Under the pieces are notes generated by a model. The model was given only the letters and a program-made list of their open reading frames with translations. It ran no database searches and was not told the DNA's origin. Both the position numbers and the translations under genes were made by a program. From Fistulifera solaris (Eukaryota > Bacillariophyta > Bacillariophyceae > Naviculales > Stauroneidaceae): 64,000 nt of DNA. Positions 22,971 through 32,676 of the stretch are shown piece after piece (the stretch's first letter is position 1; each line of letters starts with the position of its first letter). Location: contig AP026125.1 of assembly GCA_030295235.1 (NCBI GenBank), positions 1,612,001-1,676,000 of the forward strand. The letters are read 5' to 3'.

Positions 22971-24382
22971 ATGGGCACGCTACATTTATTTTAACCAGTG
23001 ACTAACAACATGCATCGAATCTTGTTGAAGCTACCGGAACTATACAACGATTAGCGAATACATACGAATAATGATCGTCAATAGCTGAAATCCGTTCAAT
23101 TCGAGCCCCACTCCTTGCAACTTGGTATCGCCATGTCTTCAAAAGTGAATATTTCTGTCTCGTCGTAGAACCTGCATTTTGGAGTTTACGTAAAGTGGGA
23201 GGTTGACATGGCGCTCTATCAATTGTCTTTGTAGCCGCTCCATCATCTTAGCCAACAAGTTTTCATCTAAATTGCTAAAAACTCAGTTTGCATAGATCGT
23301 CATGTGTCACCAGAAAACACTATCCAAATACTGTTCTAGTTTCGTTTGTAAACCGTAAGCCTTACCATCCACGAAAAGTTGCAGATAAGTTGCGCATAAT
23401 AACACTGGAAATGTCGAATGAACCTTTTGATTCGAAGTTCGAAGCAAAACTAATCACTCTGCCAAACTTGAAAAAATTTGAAAGCCTATCATTTACAGGT
23501 AACGAAGTGGCAACGCATGTGCCCAGAATATCAAAGTCTAGCGGTACTTTGTTTTCTCGTTGCTCGAATCTCCTTAGCTCTGAGTCTGAGTCACGAAAAG
23601 TCACAACCGGGTTATCATTTAATTTTATTGGTCTTTTTATCGTACAAGTACTTTATACTTTATACTGTATTATTGTTCTGTATCTTTATTATTTCTTCAT
23701 TACGACGTATTTCATATATGGTACACTGTGCTCTATATACCCCTCATTATTCCTTCTTCCTTTTCATTCTCTTTTCAGTTTTGCCTTTATGTCCGCTTCG
23801 ACGGCCAATGACCAATGATAGATATCAATGACCATGTACTGAATCTGTGTACTTTGTAATTATACTTGGCGAAGGCCCAAGTGAACGTTGGTCACAATTT
23901 TTTACAGTATAATTATAGTTACTTATTACTCCGTGGCCATAGTATTTACCCAGCGAAAACAGAAAACCTCTATAACGCGAAACGGAAAAACAAGAAGCAA
24001 GACGAAACACGAAAGAAGGCAACCAACAACAAAACCTTTGATTTCGACGTTCGACGTTTGAAGCTTACTAACGTCATTTGCTCCCTGGCCTTCGGTCTTC
24101 GGTCTTCGGGCTGTCTCTGATTTGTTGAGAGATAAGGGAGATGCGGCGATGTTGAACATGAGCGGTGAAACTGTGACTTATCCATGGTCACTGACAACTT
24201 TAACGATGATTCTTCCTTCCTTCTCACTTCTGAGTTTCTTGATGATGTTTTCCTCGCCTCCTCCCTCCTCTCTGATCGTATTTTTGAAAAGAAAAACAAA
24301 CAGAGTTGCGAAACATTCTTTCATAGTTGCGAGTCAGCTCACACTTTCATGCACCACTTAGCTTCAACTCGACCAAAGCAAG
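22971..24382. other. Long intergenic region (1.4 kb), AT-rich, no convincing gene
   Basis: A 176-residue open frame lies at 23288-23818, but its C-terminal part is a low-complexity hydrophobic stretch translated from T-rich DNA and no domain is visible. A 21-bp stretch at about 24080-24110 repeats GGTCTTCG. No RNA gene was recognised. The region probably holds the promoter of the downstream kinase gene. Confidence 0.4.
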
Positions 24383-25528
24383 ATGAGCGTCGCAGACACG
24401 AATCATGTTCAAATGTGGCCAAGCAACATCGCGCATCATGTAACGGAATGTATTTTTCGAGATGTTCAAGAGGTTGTTCGCACAAGTCGTTTGAATCGTA
24501 ATCTGACAGCTTTGATTGAACATCGCGAGTTGAAACATATCAGAAATTTAGGGCAAGGTGCATTCTCTCAAGTGCGGCTCGTAAATTACAAAAGTCGAGC
24601 CTTTGCGATGAAGCACCTACGACAAGACTTATTAAACAGACCATCCGAGTTCCGACAAGCCGCAAGTGAACTAGCCGTCGAAGGACACATGCTGGCTTCT
24701 CTCTCCCACCCCAATCTGATCAAACTACACGGATGGGCAGCTAACGGTGTCGCTTCATTCGCGCAGGGGTATCACGACAGTTTTTTCCTGCTTTTGGACC
24801 CCCTTGAAGAAACTTTGGAGGACCGCATTGAAACATGGAAACAAATTCGTCAGTTTGGCACTGTTGCGCAACGTCAGGAGATGTACACACAACAACGACG
24901 AGCCTGTGAGCAGATAGCATCGGTCTTGAGCTATTTGCATGATAATGGTATCATTTATCGCGATCTGAAGCCGAGCAACTTGGGTTTTTGTCGAAAACAA
25001 ATCAAGCTCTATGACCTTGGGCTGAGTCGTGAGCTTCCCTATCTAGATACACGCCAACCATTTCAAATGTCGGGAAGAGTCGGAACTCAACGGTATATGG
25101 CTCCTGAAGTCGCTTGTCACGAAGCTTACAACGTTTCTGCGGACGTTTATTCGTGGGCCATGGTGTGCTACGAGATTCTTACTTTAGAGAGACCTTACGA
25201 CCGCTTCAGCCGCGAAATGCACGACGCTCTTGTGTGCAGACAGGGTGTACGGCCCGAGTGGCCACCAATGGGTCGAGAGTATTGGCTTTTACAAACTATC
25301 ATCACCTCTGCCTGGAATCAGATACCGCACCTTCGTCCTTGCATGGCGAATATCTGCCACCAGCTTTCACAAGAACATACTCGTGCGTATTTGCAATTGC
25401 GGGCGGGGAGCAAAACAATCATCTCTGCCGACGAATTCTCGTATCGCAAAGCTCCAATGAGAAGCATTTCAGACTCCACAGACATAACGGTTATGTCAAC
25501 CGAGAGTGGGTTATATAGTGTCTTTTAG
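24383..25528 (+). CDS. Serine/threonine protein kinase 1 (DLG variant)
   Basis: Complete kinase domain at about residues 50-330 of 381. Gly loop LGQGAFSQV, ATP lysine AFAMKHL, helix-C glutamate in LAVEGHMLASL, catalytic loop IIYRDLKPSN (Tyr instead of His before Arg-Asp), and KLYDLGLSRE, where DFG is DLG. The APE motif is MAPEV and the domain ends in HLRP. The fold resembles tyrosine-kinase-like/MAPKKK-type kinases. It is a close paralogue of the kinase at 28958-30289, including the shared N-terminal HxAxxVxExI segment. No membrane segment or partner domain. Role unknown. Confidence 0.9.
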   Translation: MSVADTNHVQMWPSNIAHHVTECIFRDVQEVVRTSRLNRNLTALIEHRELKHIRNLGQGAFSQVRLVNYKSRAFAMKHLRQDLLNRPSEFRQAASELAVEGHMLASLSHPNLIKLHGWAANGVASFAQGYHDSFFLLLDPLEETLEDRIETWKQIRQFGTVAQRQEMYTQQRRACEQIASVLSYLHDNGIIYRDLKPSNLGFCRKQIKLYDLGLSRELPYLDTRQPFQMSGRVGTQRYMAPEVACHEAYNVSADVYSWAMVCYEILTLERPYDRFSREMHDALVCRQGVRPEWPPMGREYWLLQTIITSAWNQIPHLRPCMANICHQLSQEHTRAYLQLRAGSKTIISADEFSYRKAPMRSISDSTDITVMSTESGLYSVF

Positions 25529-25942
25529 ATGGCCGTTTCGTGTTGCTAAGCTACAGATACTATCACAAAAATTACATTCATAAAAAAAAAAATAATAGAA
25601 CGTTCGTTTTGTATGATGCCAGTTCAAACCATTCTGCCAGCTGAGTTTTATTATTTAAATATCATTTAAAGTTTGTTTGCAAGAGCAACTGTAATTCTGT
25701 CGGCGCCTTTTAGCTAGGGGAGAGTCGTAGAAAATCACCGAAACCTAGCATACCGTACCTAGCTCGAACGTTCGGTAAAGGTTACGGTACCCGAACAAAT
25801 AGAACACTTTGCACAGTGCGACACATCCAAATTGAAAAGAAACGGCATCTCACCGTTGCCACGACACAAACAACGACAACCTGGTGTCGTAATCCTTTAT
25901 TGTATCGACCCTATTCGTTTCATCTTTGTTTATTCATAATAA

Positions 25943-26556
25943 ATGGTTTCTCATTCTCTAGCCGCCGCGAAGCGCTTGCGCAAAGAGCTACAAGTCTTGC
26001 AAAAGTCTCCTGACGACGCCGACATTCTGCTAGAACATAATCCTGACAATTTACTGCAATGGAAAGCCTGGATTCGAGGACCTGTAGAAACTCCCTATGA
26101 AGGAGGAGTTTTTGAACTAGACATTCGTTGCGGAACCGATTACCCTCTCGCTCCCCCATCTATCAAATTCATCACGAAAGTGAGTGTGGTCATCGAAATC
26201 GGAAATTTTGTTCAATATCCTCCGTCCTTGTTTTGATGCTGACGTTCTCTTCTTTCTAAAAATTTTGTTAATACCAGATTTTTCATCCTAACGTTCATTT
26301 CCGGACCGGTGATATTTGTCTTGATATTTTAAAGAAAGAATGGAGTCCTGCTTGGGGTTTGCAAGCAGCATGTCGCGCCGTTTTGGCCCTGTTGAGCGAT
26401 CCGGACCCCGATCGACCTCTAAACTGCGACGCTGGAAACATGCTCCGTGGGAATGCGGATGTCATGGCTTATGAGGATACAGCAGCTTTCTATACGGTTG
26501 AAAATGCCCAGTTTTTGTCGTGGCCCGTGAAAGCGGAAGCGAAGAAAAAGTCATGA
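25943..26556 (+). CDS. PEX4: Ubiquitin-conjugating enzyme E2, PEX4-like
   Basis: E2 enzyme that most likely monoubiquitinates the peroxisomal import receptor PEX5 for recycling. The catalytic Cys is in RTGDICLDILKKEWSPAW, preceded by the HPN motif (FHPNVHF). The C-terminal part RPLNCDAGNMLRGNADVMAY matches plant PEX4 (UBC21) more than general E2s, judged from memory. Two exons, 25943-26179 and 26278-26556, flank a 98-bp GT-AG intron, giving 171 residues. The N-terminal MVSHSLAAAKRLRKEL is the usual E2 helix. PEX11 lies 4.4 kb downstream, which may be chance. Confidence 0.88.
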
Positions 26557-27433
26557 TTTGACCCGAATATTTGAATTTCAAGACACTGAGTTTGTCATTT
26601 TTACAATCATGCTCAATCCATGTCGCGGGAACCTTGGCTTTGTTGCTGTTTTAATGTTCGCATTGCCAAGTATGACTAATTAAGTCGTTCTTTGGAATTG
26701 GGATGTTAGTAATTGTCGTCGAGATTATTAATATGTACTTTGGATGAGGATTAGTCGCAGTTGTTTCTGTTCAAACATTTTCACAAGTGAATTTCAGTTG
26801 AGTTGAATTGCTCTCAAATATGTTGGTTCGAAGAACAACCTTTAGAACTATTCGGTGAAACCTTGCAAAGCCCATAGAAGCCCTTTTCTCTTTCTTTATC
26901 GTCTTAGACGAATATCATAACTCACGATGCGGTTTATCTTATCTTCATTATTGCCTTTGAAATATCTTGTTTAATTTTCTGAAATTGTTGGGATGCATGA
27001 AAAAGTGAGACGGTTGCGATTTTTAGTTGACCGGTCGAGGAGGGTCGCGGGTCGCGGAATGTGAGTCCCACGTCGGACGTCCACGTCTCCACGAAAGGTG
27101 CGCACTTTCTCCACCTCCAACGGACATGTAGAGTGACACAAAGAGTAGGCTGCCCTCCATCGCCAAAAAGGCATCCGTGGCCAAAACAAGCGAAAAAAAT
27201 CCACGCAAAAGTGACGTTGCACTCTTGTGAGCCACCAAATTTTAGTACGCCGGTAAAGAAATAGGTTATGAGCTATTTAGCTCTGCAGGCATCCATCCAT
27301 TTCGTCGCGGTTCGTCGAGCGTCGACTTGCGTCGCCGCGTATGTGTCGCGTTGAATCTACGATTCCGCGCTAATTTTGCGGCTCAGCAGTCGTTTCATAG
27401 TTTCGTTTCAAGAACCAAACGTTTGATTTCACC
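26557..27433. other. Intergenic region with the promoter and leader of EFL
   Basis: About 880 bp lie between PEX4 and EFL, both on the plus strand. The last 130 bp before the EFL ATG are GC- and pyrimidine-rich, consistent with a strong 5' leader. Two short frames near 27000-27260 show no domain. No defined element was identified. Confidence 0.45.
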
Positions 27434-28792
27434 ATGTCGAAAGAGCACTTGTCAGTAGTTGTTTGCGGTCACGTCGATGCCGGAAAGTCGACCACTTGCG
27501 GTCACTTGATCTTCAAGTGCGGAGGTATCCCTGAGCGTGAGATGAAGAAGCTTCAGGACCTCGCTGAAGAGAAGGGAAAGGCCTCCTTCGGTTTCGCTTA
27601 CTACCTTGATACATGCAAGGAAGAACGTGAGCGTGGTGTCACCATTCAGTGCAACACCAAGGAGTTTTTCACTGAGAAGTACCACTACACCATTGTCGAT
27701 GCCCCCGGTCACAAGGATTACATCAAGAACATGATCACCGGTTCCGCCACCGCTGATGTCGGTCTCTTGCTCGTCCCCGCCGAGAAGGGTGGTTTCGAGG
27801 CTGCCATCGCCAAGGCTGACCCCAAGATGGGTGTTGAGGAAGGACAGACTCGTCAGCATGCCCGTCTTTCTCTACCTCCTCGGTGTTGACCAGCTCATCG
27901 TTGGTATCAACAAGATGGACTCGTGCAACTGGTCCGAGGAACGTTTCAACGAAATCAAGGAGGAGTTCATTAAGATGCTTCAGCTCATTGGTTTCAAGCC
28001 CAAGAAGGTCCCCTTCATTCCTTACTCTGGATTCAACGGAGACAACTTGGTTGCCAAGTCCGATAAGTGCCCCTGGTACAAGGGATGGGAAGCCAACCGA
28101 TCCCCCAAGGAAAAGATCACTGGTTTCACCCTTGTCGAGTGCTTGGACAACTTCATCGTCCCCCTCAGCGTTTCCCTGACCTTCCGGTCCGTCTTCCTAT
28201 CTCCAACATCTACAACATCAAGGGTGTCGGTCAGATCATCTGCGGTACCGTCGAACAGGGAACCCTCAAGCCCGGTGACATTGTCGGTATCGTCCCCTCG
28301 GGCCTCAAGGGAAAGAAGATCTTCTCCATTGAACAGCACCGAAAGACCCTCGAATCCGCCGGACCCGGTAACTCCGTTGGTCTTTCCATCAAGGGTATTG
28401 CCAAGGACGAGAAGGTCAACCCTGGTGACATTATCTACGTCGAGAAGGAGGGTGAACTCAAGCCCGTCAAGACCTTCTGTGCACTTGTCGCCGTTCAGGA
28501 GCACCCTGGTGTCCTCAAGCCCGGTTACGCCCCCGTTGTCTTTTTGCCGTACCGCCAAGGTTGCGTGCAAGATGACCAAGATCTTGTGGAAGCAGTCCAA
28601 GAAGACCGGTGGAACCAAGGTCGACAACCCCCGGATCTTTCCCAGTTCGAGTCCGCCGAGGTTGAATTCGAGCCCACCGCTCCTCTTTTCGTTGAGCCTT
28701 TCGAGACATGCGCCGCTCTCGGACGTATTGCTGTGATGGACTCCAACCGACTGAAGATGCTTGGAAAGGTCACCAGTGTGTCCAACGCATAA
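27434..28792 (+). CDS. EFL: Elongation factor-like GTPase EFL
   Basis: GTPase that delivers aminoacyl-tRNA to the ribosome in lineages that use EFL in place of EF-1alpha. G1 is [10 protein letters not shown]3 DAPGH and G4 NKMD. EFL-type wording ([33 protein letters not shown]) differs from EF-1alpha. Four single-base length differences interrupt the frame: the T run at 27866-27868 (one extra), the C run at 28160-28164 (one missing), the T run at 28541-28545 (one extra) and the T run at 28638-28640 (one missing). They sum to zero and leave 452 residues with family sequence on both sides of each. For an abundant essential factor, sequencing error is the likely reason. Codon use is strongly biased to C- and G-ending codons, as expected of a highly expressed gene. 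Confidence 0.93.
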
Positions 28793-28957
28793 TAATAGGT
28801 TACATTTTAAAAGCTGAATACTAAGAATCTTGTGTATCCTATTTACTTAGCAGTGATTGTATGTACTCGTAATAGCTCGTCATCCATCTTACGTGATGCT
28901 ATCGACTACGATTATGTGCACTTGTCTTCTATAAACATTAGCAAAGCAAATCATACT

Positions 28958-30289
28958 TCAATCCCAACTTTCGTTGGTCATAGCCGTCGAGCTAGTGCAG
29001 CTCGACGAAGTCCGACTGGGAGCTTGTCGACCCGCTCGATCCTGTTGTGATGTCCTCTGTTGAAACTGGTTGCTTTTCATGAGCTCCAGAACCAACTGCA
29101 TTTGCTGATGTTCGAGAATTTGCACATCATGGCGAACTGCCGCGATGGATGGCCTCATGTGCGGCATCTGATGCCACGCCTGTTGTAAAATGGCTTGAAA
29201 GGGAGGAGCCACGAAGACACCATGGTGATTCAAGGGAGGCCGTGCCCCCATTCCACATACCATTTGAGAATGCATGTCACGGGTCCAGCCTGAGAAAGGC
29301 TTCGTGAGTGCCATTATCTCGTAAGCTACCATGGCCCAGGAATATACATCCGCAGCGACATTGTAGGGCTGAAGACAAGCGACTTCGACGGCCATATATC
29401 GGAGAGTGCCAATTTTACCAGACATGAGGAAAGGTTCGTCGAGTGACGGAGTAGGGAGTTCCCGGCTCAAACCAAAATCGAAAAGTTGAACACGGTTGTT
29501 CAAGAAGCCAATGTTGCTTGCTGAAAGGAGAGACATTCGCAGTGAGCTTCATTTGACAGTTCAAGGAAAAACGTTTGTTTTGCAAACTTACGCTTTGAGA
29601 TCACGGTATATGACGCGGTGTTCGTGAAGATAGGCAAGGGCAGACGCGATCTCCCCACAAATTCGTAACTTTTCCAGATACATTTCTTCTTGGTGTTTAA
29701 TATGAAATAAGTGAATCTCCGTTGCCATTTGATCCATAGGACTGTTATAGCCCGAATTGAGCCGCCTCCAGAAGTCTAGGATGTCATGTTGCAGCGGTCG
29801 GGAGAGGGCTTTATTGATCGTAGGACTTTGTGTTTGCCACTTTTCCAGCCGTTGTTCCAGCGTCTCGTCTAAACAATCCAAGAGCAAAAAGAAGCTGTCG
29901 TTTCGGCCTTGCGCAAAAGAATGAACTCCGCTGGCTGCCCAGCCTCTAATTTTGATGATATTTGGGTGATCAAACGCTGCTAGCATATGCGCTTCCACGG
30001 CAAGTTCACCAGCGGCAAGACGAAAGTTTTCCGGTTGATCTAATAAGTCGCGCTTGAGATATTTGATCGCTACTCTGCGTCCTCCACCCAACTGCACTTC
30101 GTGTACTTCAGAGAAAGAACCGGCTCCGAGTAACTGACCTATTTGGATGTCTTTTTTATCAATAAGAGCGATGCAGTTGTTTTTGCGAGCCAGTCGACTG
30201 GTGCAAATCATGGCTTCGACATCGGCGCGAATGCTTTCCGAAACTCTTTGCGCTATATGTTTTGGCCACTGCGCCTCCATGGTACTCAT
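28958..30289 (-). CDS. Serine/threonine protein kinase 2 (paralogue of kinase 1)
   Basis: Gly loop LGAGSFSEVHEV, ATP lysine RVAIKYLKRDL, helix-C glutamate in LAVEAHMLAAF, catalytic loop VIYRDLK, metal motif LFDFGLSRE, and MAVEV in place of APE. An insertion of about 55 residues (including FWRRLNSGYNSPMDQM) precedes the catalytic loop. One intron lies at 29521-29591 (GTAAG...CAG) exactly after RDLK, but the two exons are out of phase by one base. Restoring phase gives RDLKASN, as required by the D-x-K-x-x-N loop. A Ser/Gln-rich tail follows the domain. It converges on EFL. Paralogy with kinase 1, 3.4 kb away in inverted orientation, suggests a local duplication. Confidence 0.85.
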
Positions 30290-30992
30290 ATAAAGCTTGT
30301 TTGCAAGTGGATCGAAGGTGTTGAGATGATTTGCAACAACAAATAGATAAATAAAGTCGTCCTGAGGCTCTCATGGTCTCGCATCATTTATTTTTTCATC
30401 TATTTTGTGGTTTCATGATTACAATTTTCGAACTATCCCACCGAAAGTACAAATGGGAGGAACTTTTCGCACACAAAACGGTCACAAGGAACGCTACTGT
30501 ACTGTCGAAAGGGGACATAAAAGGGAGAGGCATAAACAAAACGCCCAGGGCCATTGTGATCTTATTGCGCACTACTGAGCTCATTTTCGGCAGTCTTGGT
30601 CTCGCGTGATGGAGCTAGAGAGAGAGGGAGGATTAGCATTTATGCGCACAGCAGCCATGCTAAAATCGAAAGCAGGTGATGCCAATCAATTTTTTGCTTA
30701 ACCTAATAACTAATAAGACATTATGCCTTTCGTTGACAGTAAATACTCAGAAAGTCGCGTGGGTCCGCTTTGAACGTCTTGCAATTGCTTACCGTGGTAG
30801 GTCTCTTGGGGCTTTCGGTTGATTAGAACATTTCATTTAAAAGCTAGCCGTCTTTCTAATCTACTAACTTATTGAACTACTTTGACTTACTAGTGTAACA
30901 AATCATAGGTCGTTTGGATTTTAGATAGGTTGACTACTATGGCAGAGAATTTGAAACCAGCACTTATCCAGAACAATGCTGTTTCTTACGAA
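30290..30992. other. Intergenic region, nothing recognised
   Basis: It lies between the kinase 2 start and the PEX11 stop. Short open frames on both strands show no domain and no repeat family was recognised. Confidence 0.35.
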
Positions 30993-31847
30993 CTAATCCG
31001 CAACAGTGCGAGATGTCTGATACAAGCTTACCATGGCTTCAACCCACATTAGTCCATTTACAGCCTTCGACGGAAGCCAGGGCTTGGTGTCCCAGTTGGG
31101 AAGAGACCAGTGGATCGCTGGGAGCAAAAACAAAGCATTTCGTAGAAGTTGTAGTCGAAGGTGGGTTTTTCTTCTTTTCTGTTTTTTCTTCATTTTCAAG
31201 AACCGAACATTGAGCTGCATCGGCCAGAATGTAAAGCAACCAGAAGCGACAGCTGATGGCTGAAAATTTCGACGCTTTCTGAGATACATCGGGTGTCTGC
31301 ATACGTGTAGGAAGCATCCAAAGAACATACGCAGCCATTTCGAGAGGATAGTATCCGATCATACTCCACGAAAGACAGCGCCCCATCCACGTCGTAAACT
31401 TTGGCCTGCTCAACGAAACACTCGTCCAGCTTCCAGTGATTGCGGCTTCTACTGCCGTCGGCAGCTCCAGCAAACGCGTCGCGTAACGTGCAAAGCTCAA
31501 CTCGGTCGAAAGTTTGGACAATGCTGCCGATGCTGTAGCGTTCTTCGCATCAAGTGCGATAGCAGAGGCCAACCAGAGAGTCCACTGGAGTGCCTTGAGC
31601 AGTCTGTCCTGATGGAAAGGCGAGGTTTGCAGAAAGCGCACATAAAACTTAAGCCACCGCAGGGGGACATCTTTGTACTTCTGGAGCATCGTCGGCATTG
31701 TAAGCGTTGCTGGAGCAGCTTTTCTTTTGACTGAGGATCGTCGTCCTCGTCGCTTGATGCAGCAATCAACAACGGGTCGGTGGAAGAATCGTCGTCAACG
31801 ACGGTGTCCTTCTTTGTGCCCTCATCACCCTTACTTCGTTTGTGCAT
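30993..31847 (-). CDS. PEX11: Peroxisomal membrane protein PEX11-like
   Basis: Membrane-shaping protein that drives peroxisome elongation and division. Features of the family are the N-terminal RLLKALQWTLWLASA helix, the middle SFARYATRLLELPTAVEA segment, and the C-terminal LRLQLLRNALFLLPAIHWSL helix followed by GLMWVEAMVSLYQ. The frame changes near 31734-31738, where one base seems missing, and at the T run (plus strand) at 31166-31170, where one seems extra. Joined, the locus gives about 284 residues from the ATG at 31847, with an acidic N-terminal extension. The family call rests on the overall pattern and has moderate certainty. Confidence 0.72.
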
Positions 31848-32676
31848 CTTTGACTGTCTTCTGCGCAATCAAATGGTTACAATCAATTGTTGGTTTGGCA
31901 TTGGAGTCGACATCAAATTTATGTTCGGTCCTAAAAAGAAATGAGAAGCGCGTCGATGACACCTCGCGTCCTCGATCCGTCCGCCGCGACAGCAATCTTG
32001 ATGTGACTGATTATTATAGTGAAAAGTGTACCAGGTAGCCCCCCACTTATCCACGACTGCAATTCAGTCGTGAATCAATATTCTTTCGAGCGACGATGCT
32101 GCCTACAATTCGTTCGTTCAGCGAAATAACGTGAGCTGAATTGGTCTTGATGTTATTAATAAATTGGCTGTAGCAGCGTTTGCCTTTCACGTAATGTTTT
32201 TTCATGTTGAAAAGCCTTGCGAAACGTTGTCTTCCGTATTTACTATTTACTATCAACCAAAGTTTTGTCCGATTTCGCCACGACTGCAGTTCAGTCATGA
32301 ATCAACATTGTATTCAGATAGTGTAGCGGCTGCGTGTCACACTGTCCTATGTACCGGTATCTTAAAACTTGAAACGCCTAATTGGCTATCTAAGTATCAC
32401 TATCAAGCCGACTGTGACGCAAATAACTTTCGCCGTTCGTCGCATGCGGTACTCATATTTAGACAACCTTTTGATTATTTAGACGCGTTGTCGAGTACTG
32501 ATGTGATAGTGAAGTGCATTCCGTTACGACCTAAGACCTCGTTTCTCACATCTTCCATCCTTTCGGCATTCTGCAAGAAAAAGACGAGGGGAAACGTCCT
32601 ATTTACATGGTAAACGCTTCTCTCTAGCATCTCGCAATCCAAAAAGAATCCATTAATACTTCATGAAAAGAGGAAG
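31848..32676. other. Intergenic region with two dispersed quasi-palindromes
   Basis: CCACGACTGCAATTCAGTCG at 32051-32070 and CCACGACTGCAGTTCAGTCA at about 32279-32298 are in the same orientation, about 228 bp apart. That spacing is close to the ~220-bp period of the satellite at 49.6 kb, so this may be a decayed two-copy array. No gene was recognised. Confidence 0.6.

Noticed and set aside
23288-23818. 176-residue frame in the intergenic region
   Set aside because: The C-terminal half is translated from T-rich DNA and no domain or good start context is visible.
27452-28627. Long antisense frames opposite EFL
   Set aside because: They mirror the strong codon bias of EFL; no domain was seen.
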